DNA of 64,000 nucleotides from Accumulibacter sp. (GTDB lineage Bacteria; Pseudomonadota; Gammaproteobacteria; Burkholderiales; Rhodocyclaceae): NCBI GenBank assembly GCA_017302455.1, contig JAFLDO010000019.1, positions 1 to 64,000 of the forward strand, read 5' to 3'. Shown piece by piece: positions 15,891 to 24,352 of this stretch (position 1 is its first letter; each line of letters starts with the position of its first letter). The notes under the pieces were generated by a model. It saw only the letters and a program-made list of their open reading frames with translations, ran no database searches and was not told where the DNA came from. The position numbers and the translations under genes were made by a program.

Positions 15891-17354
15891 ATGCGTGAGC
15901 CGATGTCGAAAACCCTGTGCTGGTGGGCAAGCGTTCTGGTGTTTTTCTGCACGGCTGCCGTGCCTGCCCAGCCGGCGGCTGACTCGGTGACGGTCAGCGG
16001 CAGCGCTGCCTATCTGCAGCGCATGGCGATGCCGCCCGATGCGGTGCTGACGGTGCGCGTCGAAGACGTGTCGCGTGCCGATGCCGCGTCGCCGGTATTG
16101 ACCGAGACGCGTGAGCCCTTCGGCACGCGCCAGGTGCCGATCCCGTTCTCGCTCACGCTATCGAGCGCCGCCATCGATCCGCGCTCCAGCTACGCCGTGC
16201 GGGCAACGATCACGGTGGGCGGCGAGTTGCGCTTCACGACTACCCGCCGCTATGCCGTACTGACACGCGGCGCGTCGAATCAGGTCGACCTGATACTGGA
16301 CGCCGTGCAGCCGGCGCCGCCACCGGGCCGCAAGGTGTCGGCCGGTCCCGCTGCCCAAGCGGCGGCGACTTCTCTTGGCTTCGAACTGCCCGCCACTTTC
16401 GTCGGGGTCGTACCGTGCGCCGACTGCCCGGGTATTGCGCAAACGCTGACCTTGCGTGCAGATGGTCTGTACCGCCTGCGGCGCACCTACCTGAGCAAGC
16501 CCGAAGGGCCTTTTTCCGAGCTTGGTCGGTGGACCGAGGAGGCGGGCGGCAAGGTGTTGAGACTGCGCAGCGGTTCGCAGGCAACGCTCTTCGCCGTGCA
16601 CGACGATGCGTCCTTGCGCCTGCTGGATCGCCTGGGGCAGCCGATCAGGTCGACTGCCAACCTCGACCTGCGCCGCAGTGCAGCAGTCGATCCGATCCGC
16701 GAGTCCTTGCGCTGGCGCGGCGAGTTTCTCTACCTGGCCGACGCGGCGACCTTCACCGATTGCGCCAGCGGCCTGCGCTGGCCGGTGGCGATGGCCGAGG
16801 GCTACCTGGCCGCGGAGCGCGACTACGTGCAATCGCGCAGCGGTCCGGGAGCGCCGCTGCTGGTCGTTCTGGATGGCCGGCTCGAATGGCGGCCGGCGAT
16901 GGAGGGTGAACCGCGAGAGCACCTGGTGATCGAGCGCTTCGCCGGCTCGCAGCCGGGAGCGACGTGTGACTCACCAGCCCCCGGCAAAGCCCGCGTGGCG
17001 ACCAGCCTGCAAGACACCTACTGGAAGCTGGTCGAGCTCGACGGCAAGAGCATCGGCATGACGTCGACGCAAGAGCGCGAGGCTCGCCTGACGCTGTCGA
17101 GCGTTGATGCGCGCGTGACCGCTTTTGCCGGCTGCAATCGACTCAGCGGGGCTTATGTACAGGACGACAACGGTCTGCGCTTCACGCAGATGGCGGGTAC
17201 GCGGATGGCCTGTGCAGCCCCGCTCATGGAACTCGAGCGGCGCTTCTTGCTGGCGCTTGGTGCTGCCACGGCCTTTCACATCGAAGGCGAGCAAATGATT
17301 CTGCTCGGGGGCAGTCAGGTTCTGGCGCGCTTCGAGGCGGTCTCGCTGCGATGA
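15891..17354 (+). CDS. YbaY-NlpE-META triple-domain envelope protein
   Basis: A 487-residue exported protein; signal peptide about 1-28 (AVPAQPA). Three recognisable parts: residues about 32-135 match the YbaY/type III pilotin-like domain ('VSGSAAYLQRMAMPPDAVLTVRVEDVS', 'IPFSLTL'); about 165-240 match the NlpE N-terminal domain with its CxxC ('GVVPCADCPGI', 'LRADGLYRLRRTYL'); about 370-485 form a META/HslJ domain ('WKLVELDGKSI', 'FAGCNRLSGAY', 'MAGTRMACA'). The middle has a CIG-like linker with a paired Cys. Such domains occur in envelope stress or copper-responsive lipoproteins, but here there is no lipobox. I start at 15891 because GAGGAAGG lies eight bases before it. Probably periplasmic. 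Confidence 0.8.
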   Translation: MREPMSKTLCWWASVLVFFCTAAVPAQPAADSVTVSGSAAYLQRMAMPPDAVLTVRVEDVSRADAASPVLTETREPFGTRQVPIPFSLTLSSAAIDPRSSYAVRATITVGGELRFTTTRRYAVLTRGASNQVDLILDAVQPAPPPGRKVSAGPAAQAAATSLGFELPATFVGVVPCADCPGIAQTLTLRADGLYRLRRTYLSKPEGPFSELGRWTEEAGGKVLRLRSGSQATLFAVHDDASLRLLDRLGQPIRSTANLDLRRSAAVDPIRESLRWRGEFLYLADAATFTDCASGLRWPVAMAEGYLAAERDYVQSRSGPGAPLLVVLDGRLEWRPAMEGEPREHLVIERFAGSQPGATCDSPAPGKARVATSLQDTYWKLVELDGKSIGMTSTQEREARLTLSSVDARVTAFAGCNRLSGAYVQDDNGLRFTQMAGTRMACAAPLMELERRFLLALGAATAFHIEGEQMILLGGSQVLARFEAVSLR

Positions 17355-17408
17355 ATCTGCTACTTGGCTGGCCACCGAGCTTGGGAGTAATGGCGACAGG
17401 GGCCTGAA

Positions 17409-18569
17409 ATGGCGAACGCACCTTCGATGTCTGGTCACGTCCTGCTTGCGATGGCGACTTGCAAGCTGCGCTTGGGCGTCGTCGGCCTGCTGGTGGTACT
17501 GCTGGCAGCTTGCGCCAGTCCGCAGCGCGCCCCTGAGGCGACTCCGCCGGTGCAGGTCTCGGAGACTGTCTGGTGGCAGGTCGAAAGCGACATCGTCGGC
17601 GCGTCGCGGGCCGCGACCGGGCCGGCCACCAACTACGCGCGCGGCTTCATGGAGAGTTGGCGAAGCCGCGTCGCCAAGCGCATCGAGACGGACTTCATTC
17701 CGTGGTTCACCGGTTACTGGACGCAGCAGTGGCTGGCGATCAAAGTCGCCTGGTACCAACTGAGCATCGGGGCAGGGACGGATCCAGCCACGCTGCGACT
17801 GGCCGCCTATCTGCAGGAACAATTCCGCGAGCGTGTGCTGGACCCCGTCGCCCGGGAGATCGATCCCGATGTCGTGCGAGGGAAAGCCACCCGGCTCTAC
17901 ATTCAACTGCTCAGTGAGCAGGTTCAGGGAATCCCGCGGCGCTACGGTGTTCCGCGCGACCAGTTCGACCGGCGTCTCAAGGCCTTTCCGGCGATTGCGC
18001 TGGGCCCTCCAGCCGCCCATGACGCGTCGCTCTACGAGCTGGTAAACGCCGTCCCGATCGACGCGCTGCCCGCCTATGTGGCGCTCACCGCCCGGATCCG
18101 CAAAGGCAGCGGTGGCGTGGGAGAGGGCCCGTCGAGCGTGAGGATATCCCCAGTGGCGAAGCGGGCCAGCGAGAAACTGATGGCCAGGCTCGCCACGAGC
18201 GGTGGGGCGAGTGCTGCGGCGGCGGCCGTCGGCGGCGTCGCCGGGATGGTGATTTCCCTCGGCTCGCTCGGTTTCGGCGCTATCGCGCACGCGAACGAGC
18301 GGCCGCAAATGGAAGCGCAGCTTCGCCAACACCTTGGCGCTGCGCTGGACGATATGTGGCACGCCCAAATGCTGGATCCCGCAAGCGGGGTGATGGCCGG
18401 GGTAAGCTACCTGTCCGGACAGATCGAAGGAAACCTTGCGCAAACCGTGGTGCGACCCGTCGAGTTCGAACCGGGGCCGCGGGAAGTCCCTCTGTCGATC
18501 GAAGAAGATCTCCCGGATGACGACAGCGGGGATGCCGCTCTGCGCGACGAAGAGCAGGCGGCTGAATGA
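17409..18569 (+). CDS. Predicted lipoprotein of unknown function
   Basis: A 386-residue protein with a lipobox (VLLAACAS, Cys near residue 34), so probably anchored to the outer membrane. The signal peptide itself begins near the internal Met at 17451, but an AGGGG precedes the ATG at 17409, which I keep. The mature part is mainly helical and rich in Trp/Tyr near 50-120 (TVWWQVESD, WFTGYWTQQWLAIKVAWYQL), contains a Gly/Ala-rich hydrophobic segment about 255-285 that could insert in a membrane, and ends in an acidic tail (EEDLPDDDSGD). I do not recognise the family. It follows the triple-domain envelope protein by 54 bases in the same direction. Confidence 0.7.
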   Translation: MANAPSMSGHVLLAMATCKLRLGVVGLLVVLLAACASPQRAPEATPPVQVSETVWWQVESDIVGASRAATGPATNYARGFMESWRSRVAKRIETDFIPWFTGYWTQQWLAIKVAWYQLSIGAGTDPATLRLAAYLQEQFRERVLDPVAREIDPDVVRGKATRLYIQLLSEQVQGIPRRYGVPRDQFDRRLKAFPAIALGPPAAHDASLYELVNAVPIDALPAYVALTARIRKGSGGVGEGPSSVRISPVAKRASEKLMARLATSGGASAAAAAVGGVAGMVISLGSLGFGAIAHANERPQMEAQLRQHLGAALDDMWHAQMLDPASGVMAGVSYLSGQIEGNLAQTVVRPVEFEPGPREVPLSIEEDLPDDDSGDAALRDEEQAAE

Positions 18570-18713
18570 CCCGACGGGAGCGCTGCCAGTCATTCCTTTC
18601 CTCGCGTGGCGCGGAGGTGGGCGACTGCCGTCGACCAAGGCGATAGCGGTCTGCAGCGGCGAGGAGGGCACCCACCGGCAAGGCGGCCCGAGTTTCTTCC
18701 CCGTTGAGCGCGT

Positions 18714-20258
18714 TCAGCAGCGAAAACTGCCGGTCGATTGCTGCATTCGGCGTGCCGCCTCGGCGAGGCGGCTGGCCGCCGCGGCGAGTTCTCCTGCGCC
18801 GGCCGAGTTCTCTTCCGCGGCCTGTGCCACCCTCTCGATTTCGTCGGAAATACTCTGGCTGCCGGACTGCTGCGATTGCAGACCGGCGGTAACGTCGCGT
18901 ATTTCGGCGACCAGGGAATGCGCGGTGCCCTCGATGCCGAGCATCGTTTCGCGCGAGCGGCTGACCGCTTCGGTGCTGACCTGGGCCTTGGTCGACTCCT
19001 CTTGCATCATCGCCACGGCCGTGTCGATCCCCGAGCGAATCGCAGCGACCACTTTGCCGATCTGTTCAGTAGACTGCGCGGTGCGCTCGGCAAGTCTGCG
19101 AACTTCGTCGGCGACGACCGCAAAACCGCGGCCTTGCTCGCCGGCGCGCGCCGCCTCGATCGCAGCATTCAGTGCCAGGAGATTCGTCTGGTCGGCGACT
19201 TCACGGATGACGCCGACGATCGCCGAAATCTCGCGCGAGCGTTCGCCGAGCGCCGCCACGGTCGTTGCCGACGACTGGACGTCGGTCGCCAGTTCGCCGA
19301 CGATCTTCGCCGTCCGCTCGATCTCGCTCGATCCGGTCCGGCACTGCTCGCCGGAAGCCAATGCCCGCGTTTCCGAGCTATCGGCAAGTGTCGCCATGTG
19401 CGCGATGCCGGTCGACATTTCCTCGACGGTCGCCGCCATCGCCGAGACCGCAGCGCTCTGCCGTGTCGAGGTGCCCGCCAATTGCGCCGTCGTCGACGAC
19501 AGTCGTTCGGCCTCGGCGCTCAGCGAATCGGCGTTGTTGCGAATCGAACTCACCAGGGTGGCGAGTTGTCCCGAGGTATCGTTCATCGCGTTGAGCAGAC
19601 CACCGATCTCGTCGGCGCGCCGATGTTCGGTGCGCATCGACAGGTCGCCTGCGGCGATGGCCGTGAGGTGCCGGCGCGCGCAGTCGACGCCATCGAGAGG
19701 CGAAACGCTGAGGAACCAGGTGCTGCCGACCGCCGTGCCGAGCGTGATGAAGAAGACGACGCCGAGGACGAGCGAGTTCCGGGACGTTGCCGCTGCGGTT
19801 TCGGCTTCGACCGCGGTCTGGTGCTCGGTAGCCTGCTTGACGACATCGTCGATCGCCTTGCGGTGCATTTCATAGAGCGCTTCGAGTTTGACCATCGCCG
19901 CCTTCACCTGCGCCGCGTTGTTCCCGGTCACCGCCGGCAGGTCCTGTTTGAGCCAGAACTCGTGGCGGGTGTCGTATTCCTTCTTCAGGATCGCGAGTTT
20001 GTCGAGGAGTTCCTTTTGCTGCACGGCGCGGTCCGGGTCGGCAAGCAGCAGTACGGTCAACCACGACTCAATGATGTAGTTGGGCGGCGGCAGGATGTCT
20101 GCCACCAAATCCTTGTCGAGCACGATGCGCTCGTAGAGCGGGCCGCCCACCTTCACCTTGCCGAGGCCGTACAAGGTCTGAAAACCGAAGGCAGCGAAGC
20201 CGGCGAGAAGCACCAAAGTCAGCAAGAAGAACTGGATTCTCAGTTTGCATCGGGTCAT
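18714..20258 (-). CDS. Methyl-accepting chemotaxis protein
   Basis: A 514-residue chemoreceptor. Helix at about 7-27, periplasmic four-helix sensor (about 30-160, all-alpha, likely 4HB/Tar-like), second helix 165-185, HAMP (about 190-240, '[22 protein letters not shown]'), then the signalling hairpin. The hairpin tip '[23 protein letters not shown]' and '[18 protein letters not shown]' is fully conserved, so coupling to CheA/CheW is expected. There is no C-terminal CheR-docking pentapeptide; it ends GSFRC. No che genes lie in the window, so it is an orphan receptor. Confidence 0.93.
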   Translation of the reverse strand: MTRCKLRIQFFLLTLVLLAGFAAFGFQTLYGLGKVKVGGPLYERIVLDKDLVADILPPPNYIIESWLTVLLLADPDRAVQQKELLDKLAILKKEYDTRHEFWLKQDLPAVTGNNAAQVKAAMVKLEALYEMHRKAIDDVVKQATEHQTAVEAETAAATSRNSLVLGVVFFITLGTAVGSTWFLSVSPLDGVDCARRHLTAIAAGDLSMRTEHRRADEIGGLLNAMNDTSGQLATLVSSIRNNADSLSAEAERLSSTTAQLAGTSTRQSAAVSAMAATVEEMSTGIAHMATLADSSETRALASGEQCRTGSSEIERTAKIVGELATDVQSSATTVAALGERSREISAIVGVIREVADQTNLLALNAAIEAARAGEQGRGFAVVADEVRRLAERTAQSTEQIGKVVAAIRSGIDTAVAMMQEESTKAQVSTEAVSRSRETMLGIEGTAHSLVAEIRDVTAGLQSQQSGSQSISDEIERVAQAAEENSAGAGELAAAASRLAEAARRMQQSTGSFRC

Positions 20259-20700
20259 GTCAAAATCTCCCGATGGCTACGTTGTGCGGTGCAAGCGGGT
20301 TCTAAACGTATCGAACCTCGTCCGACGTGCCAGGAACGTCAGCGAGGGGCGAGCTGGCCGCGAGGAATGTGCCCGAGGGAAGGACATCGCGACGGAAATA
20401 GGGTGTCAGCGCGCCGTCAATGCGGCGTCGGTTGATCATCGCAAGGATGCTGATCAGGACGAGCGACGCACGACCGGCCGCGATCGAGCGCTTGCCAAGG
20501 CCAGCACCCAGCTAGTCAGGAGTGCTATTCTTGGCTGATCGGCAGCTTTGCCGCGGCAGGTGTTGCTGGGCGTCGTACGGCGTCTGGCGGCAGCGATCCG
20601 GCAGCGGTGCTGGCGTCCTGGACGATGGGCGACCACTTCGCGCCGCATGCCGACAAGACTGCTGGCGACTCGCCATGGGCTTCATTGATACGTACTCGAC
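20259..20700. other. Divergent intergenic region
   Basis: A 442-base stretch between the chemoreceptor (leftwards) and the membrane AraC regulator (rightwards). It should carry both promoters. I see no convincing gene, tandem repeat, strong hairpin or sigma-70 promoter pair in it. Confidence 0.4.
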
Positions 20701-21723
20701 TTGACCTCACTCGCGCTGCTTCTCATCGGCTTCTCGCTATTCAGCGCGCTCACCCTTGCGCTGACACATTTCCGTCGCGAGCACTATCAGGGCCAGGCGC
20801 TGTCGAGAGCGATGGGGCTGGTGCTGCTGCTGGCGTTGAGCGGCTTGCAGTCGGCCCATTTTGCGTGGCTCTACCTCGATCGGCCATGGGTGGAGACAGT
20901 CCCGTACCACATGACGCTGTTTGCCGTGGCGCCAGCTTTCTTCCTGTTCAGCCAGCCGCTACTGCGCCCGCAAGTTCCAGGTCGGAACAAGGTGGCGCTG
21001 CTCGGGCATGCGCTGCCCTTCGCGGTGTCCCCCTTGCTTCCGGGCGAACTGGCTCTGCCGCTGGCGTTCATCGTGGGCGCCGGATACTTGTCGTGGCTGG
21101 GGCGCAGTCTTTATGCGCTGCGTCGCGAACGAGCCGGCTTCCATCAGGAGATGCTGCTGCTCGGGAGCGTCTTCGCGATTGCCGTTGGCGTTTCCGTTCT
21201 CGGATTGTCACAGCAGGCGTTGCCGGACAAGCTGTTTTACTGCCTCTATGCGATCTCGATAGGCGTGGCGTTCGTGCTGGTGCAGACGACGCTCGGCCTG
21301 CGGCCGCAGCTTTCCGCCGAAGTCAGGGAGACGGTCCAGACGGCCTATGCGAGCTCCACGCTCACCAACGTGGACTGCGATACGCTGCTGGTCAAACTGG
21401 CCACGCTGATGAGCACCGACCGGATCTACGCCGATTCGGAATTGAACCTGCGACGTCTGGCAGAACGCCTGGGACTCAGCACCCACCAGTTGTCGGAGTT
21501 GATCAATGCGCGGCTGGGCAAGGGCTTTTCCCGGTACTTGCGTGAACAGCGCATTGACGCTGCCAAGGCCATGTTGTGCGCCGAGCCATCCGCCTCGGTC
21601 CTGTCCGTTGGGCTCGGCGTTGGCTTCACCTCGCAATCGAATTTCTACGAAGCGTTTCGCGAGATCGAGGGAATGACACCCGGCCAGTACCGCAAGCTGA
21701 ATGCCAAGCTTCGGACGCCCTGA
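20701..21723 (+). CDS. Membrane-bound AraC-family regulator
   Basis: A 340-residue protein. The first 210 residues form six or seven membrane helices (for example 3-20, 36-52, 70-86, 97-115, 118-132, 150-170, 182-200). The last 100 residues are an AraC-type double helix-turn-helix: 'LNLRRLAERLGLSTHQLSELIN' and 'SVGLGVGFTSQSNFYEAFREIEGMTPGQYR'. Such proteins put the DNA-binding domain on the cytoplasmic face of a membrane sensor. The start is a TTG with a stop (TGA at 20686) close upstream; no good ribosome site is visible, so it could start later at an internal ATG near 20813. It precedes the SDR-DUF2269-DUF4166 operon and may regulate it; that link is inferred. Confidence 0.8.
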   Translation: MTSLALLLIGFSLFSALTLALTHFRREHYQGQALSRAMGLVLLLALSGLQSAHFAWLYLDRPWVETVPYHMTLFAVAPAFFLFSQPLLRPQVPGRNKVALLGHALPFAVSPLLPGELALPLAFIVGAGYLSWLGRSLYALRRERAGFHQEMLLLGSVFAIAVGVSVLGLSQQALPDKLFYCLYAISIGVAFVLVQTTLGLRPQLSAEVRETVQTAYASSTLTNVDCDTLLVKLATLMSTDRIYADSELNLRRLAERLGLSTHQLSELINARLGKGFSRYLREQRIDAAKAMLCAEPSASVLSVGLGVGFTSQSNFYEAFREIEGMTPGQYRKLNAKLRTP

Positions 21724-21870
21724 TGGTGCCCTGATCGCGGCTTTGGTGGCAATTCCTGTTCCGAAATGATCTTTCCGGAGCAATAAGCGGTTCCGCTTCG
21801 ATCGGATCGGAAGAATCTCAAGGCGCCAGTCGCCAAAGTGAAGGCTCCAATTACTGATCAGGAGCCCATC

Positions 21871-22042
21871 ATGAACAATCGTGCCGGCGGTGGAGATATT
21901 CACGCACTTCGGCGACCCGTTGGACAGCCGGCGTTGCGTGCTGGAGGCTGCCAGGTGCGGCTTGCCGAGCGGGCTGCATTCCATCGGCAAGCGCGTGGGC
22001 CAATTCGTGAAGGCCTGGGAACCGCCGGGGAACGCGGCTTGA
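21871..22042 (+). pseudogene. Small frameshifted ORF preceding the SDR gene
   Basis: An ATG with a strong ribosome site (CAGGAG, seven bases away) opens at 21871, but its frame runs into low-quality codons. One base further a frame of 53 codons with almost uniform G/C third positions reads 'VPAVEIFTHFGDPLDSRR' and 'LHSIGKRVGQFVKAWEPPG' and stops at 22042, overlapping the TTG of the SDR gene as TTGA. Removing one A in the run AACAATC (near 21877) would join the two into a 56-residue protein. I do not recognise the family. Either the SDR gene has a 56-residue N-terminal extension or this is a small gene broken by one base; codon use favours the second. Confidence 0.4.
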
Positions 22043-22902
22043 ACGTGCTGCTTACCGGCGCCAGCGGCTTCATCGGCCGCAACGTTGCGAGCGCTCTGGC
22101 AGCCGCCGGTCACCGGTTGAAGCCGGCGTCACGTCGCCACGGCATCGACTATTGCCGCATGCAGGCCGAGGCGGACTGGTTGCCGCATCTCGCAGGGGTC
22201 GATGCCGTCATCAACAGCGTCGGAATCATTGGCGAAAGCGGCTCCCAGCGATTTGAGCTCCTGCATCGCACGGCCCCGAGCGCCTTGTTTCGCGCGTGCT
22301 CGCAGGCAGGGATTCGCCGGGTGCTGCAGATCTCGGCGCTGGGCGCCGATGCGAGCGCGTTCTCTGCCTACCACCTGAGCAAGCGTGCCGCCGACGACTG
22401 CTTGCGCAGCCTCGACCTCGACTGGTTCGTGCTGCGTCCTTCACTGATCTATGGTCGGGGCGGCAAGAGCGCCGACCTGTTCATGCGGCTGGCGACATTG
22501 CCGCTGATTCCGGTGATCGGCGACGGGCAGCAAGCGCTGCAGCCGGTCCACATCAGCGATGTGGTGGCGACGGTGCTGCAGAGCCTCACCACATCGACGA
22601 CACGACAGACGCTGGACGTCGTCGGCAACGAAGCGATCACTTTTGCCGACTGGCTGCAGTCGATGCGTCAGGCCCAAGGCTTGCCGCGTGCCGCGATGTT
22701 CCACATACCGTTGCCGCTGGCGCTGGCGCTGGCGCGCCTGGGGCGTCATTTCAGTCCCCTGCTGCAACCCGAGAATCTGCGCATGCTGCAAGCGGGCTGT
22801 CGGGCCGATGTTCAGCCGCTGACGCGCTTCCTGGGGCGTATGCCCCTGACCGTCGAAACGCGCCTGTTCTTCTCGGACCTCGTTCCCACCGGGAGGCCAT
22901 GA
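22039..22902 (+). CDS. NAD(P)-dependent SDR-family oxidoreductase (NDUFA9/YwnB-like)
   Basis: A 287-residue Rossmann protein of the extended/atypical SDR type: 'LLTGASGFIGRNVASALAAAGH' is the dinucleotide-binding loop, 'VDAVINSVGII' strand 4, 'SALGADASAFSAYHLSKRAADD' holds the YxxxK-like pair, and 'VLRPSLIYGRGGKSADLFM' the downstream strand. The start is a TTG that overlaps the preceding small ORF; 'LNVLLTGASG' is the natural N-terminus for this family. Its stop overlaps the next gene by ATGA. SDR proteins of this kind are often joined with DUF2269/DoxX and DUF4166 partners, as here. Substrate unknown. Confidence 0.85.
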   Translation: MNVLLTGASGFIGRNVASALAAAGHRLKPASRRHGIDYCRMQAEADWLPHLAGVDAVINSVGIIGESGSQRFELLHRTAPSALFRACSQAGIRRVLQISALGADASAFSAYHLSKRAADDCLRSLDLDWFVLRPSLIYGRGGKSADLFMRLATLPLIPVIGDGQQALQPVHISDVVATVLQSLTTSTTRQTLDVVGNEAITFADWLQSMRQAQGLPRAAMFHIPLPLALALARLGRHFSPLLQPENLRMLQAGCRADVQPLTRFLGRMPLTVETRLFFSDLVPTGRP

Positions 22903-23381
22903 TGGCCTACACCGCTCTCAAGACACTGCACATTCTCAGCATGGTGTTGCTCTTCGGTACCGGCCTTGGCAGTGCGTTCTACAAGTGGATGGCCGACCGT
23001 AGCGGTAACGTCGCGCACATCGCCGCCACGAATCGGCAGGTCGTTCTGGCCGACTGGATCTTCACGACGCCGACCGTGATCTTCCAGCCGCTGAGTGGCC
23101 TGTGGATGGTGTATCTGCTCGATCTGCCGCTGTCTACCCCATGGATCGTAGCCAGCTTCAGCCTGTTCGTCCTCGCCGGGGCTTGCTGGATCCCGGTGGT
23201 CTGGCTGCAGATCCGCATGCAGAGCCTTGCCGCCGACGCGGTCGCCCACGAGTCATCGCTGCCCGAGATCTACTGGCGAATGGCGCGCTGGTGGTTCTGG
23301 TTGGGCGTCCCGGCCTTTACGTCGATGGTGCTCGTCGTGGCGCTGATGGTTTCCAAGGACATACCGGGAGTTGGATCATGA
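22899..23381 (+). CDS. DUF2269 integral membrane protein
   Basis: A 160-residue protein with four membrane helices (about 8-27, 53-72, 82-104, 135-155). The pattern 'YTALKTLHILSMVLLFGTGLGSAF' followed by 'TPTVIFQPLSGLWMVYLL' and 'CWIPVVWLQIRMQ' is typical of DUF2269, in which the conserved His near the first helix may bind a cofactor. The ATG overlaps the SDR stop (ATGA), and its own stop overlaps the next gene the same way, so the three proteins are probably made together. Function unknown. Confidence 0.8.
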   Translation: MMAYTALKTLHILSMVLLFGTGLGSAFYKWMADRSGNVAHIAATNRQVVLADWIFTTPTVIFQPLSGLWMVYLLDLPLSTPWIVASFSLFVLAGACWIPVVWLQIRMQSLAADAVAHESSLPEIYWRMARWWFWLGVPAFTSMVLVVALMVSKDIPGVGS

Positions 23382-23947
23382 ACAGCCTGATGCAGTGTGC
23401 ACTTGGCGCCGACTGGGACAAGCTGCCAGCGGCCTTGCAGGCGCACCATCGCTTTGGCACGACGCGGGATAGCGGTCACCTGGATATCGAGTATCCGCGA
23501 TTCATTCAGCCCTGCCTGAGTCTGCTGCGCGTCATCGGAGCCCTCGTCGATCGCGGTGGTCGGCACGTGTCCACGCTAGTCGAGAAGAGCGTCGTCGGCG
23601 ATCGACAATACTGGCGGCGGACCATCACCTACCCCGACGGGAGGGTGCTCACCTTCGACAGCTTCTGGGTTGTGGCCGGCGGCAATCAGATCATCGAGTT
23701 CGTCAATCCGCTACTCGGCCTGCAGATGGCTGCGCGCGTGGTGGGTGGTCAGCTGCATTACTGCGGCGTCAGGTTCGTCGTGAAACTGGGGCCGCTGTTG
23801 CTACCGATCCCCGAATGGCTGCTACTCGGGCGTACCAGCATCGTCGAGGAGGCCGTGGACGCAACCCATTTCGTCATGGATTTCCGCCTGACGCACCCGC
23901 TGTTCGGTCAGGTATTTCGCTACTCGGGAGAGTTCGAGGCGGCCTGA
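23378..23947 (+). CDS. DUF4166 protein
   Basis: A 189-residue protein with the DUF4166 pattern: 'ALGADWDKLPAALQAHHRFG' at the N-terminus, 'TTLVEKSV...RRTITYPDGRVLTF' type strands in the middle, and 'RTSIVEEAVDATHFVMDFRLTHPLFGQVFRYSGEF' at the end. DUF4166 is often found fused to SDR domains, so the separate SDR here is probably its working partner. No membrane segment or signal peptide. Last gene of the operon; function unknown. Confidence 0.8.
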   Translation: MNSLMQCALGADWDKLPAALQAHHRFGTTRDSGHLDIEYPRFIQPCLSLLRVIGALVDRGGRHVSTLVEKSVVGDRQYWRRTITYPDGRVLTFDSFWVVAGGNQIIEFVNPLLGLQMAARVVGGQLHYCGVRFVVKLGPLLLPIPEWLLLGRTSIVEEAVDATHFVMDFRLTHPLFGQVFRYSGEFEAA

Positions 23948-24352
23948 GGATCTGCCCGGAGGAAATCCGTGACGAGGGTGGGTTGAATGCGAACGGCCGG
24001 GAAGGTGGGTCATCCAGCGATGCGATCTGAGATCCGCCAGCGCGGCCGGCTCGGCGAGATGCTCGACACCACGATGGGCGAGCCCGAACCGCCGCCTCAA
24101 CCGGTGCTCGAATACGAGGTGGATCAGCGTACATCGCCTGGTTGGTGGCAGGCTGAAGGCGCCAACGCGTAGCCCTCGAAGCCAAAGAGAGACTGTTACC
24201 GTCAGCGCCGTGGGACGACGCAGGCGCTGAACGGGGCGGACGGCGGACGACTTTCCAGGGGGCTCACGCGAGTCCGTCAGAGATTGACGCCGTTTCATGG
24301 GGCTCCTATTGTTGAGGTGCCCTGGATTTCCTGTACTTGCGGAGGTGCCCTC
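23948..24352. other. Intergenic region before the SIR2-like gene
   Basis: About 400 bases without a supported gene. A plus-strand frame at 23987-24172 (61 codons) has G/C-rich third positions in its middle part ('LGEMLDTTMGEPEPPPQPV') but no ribosome site and no family I recognise; it may be a fragment of a decayed gene. The end of the region carries GGAGG at 24341-24345 for the SIR2-like gene. Confidence 0.3.

Noticed and set aside
23987-24172. 61-codon ORF before the SIR2-like gene
   Set aside because: No ribosome site, no family, and coding-like only in its middle; kept as a note in the intergenic entry.
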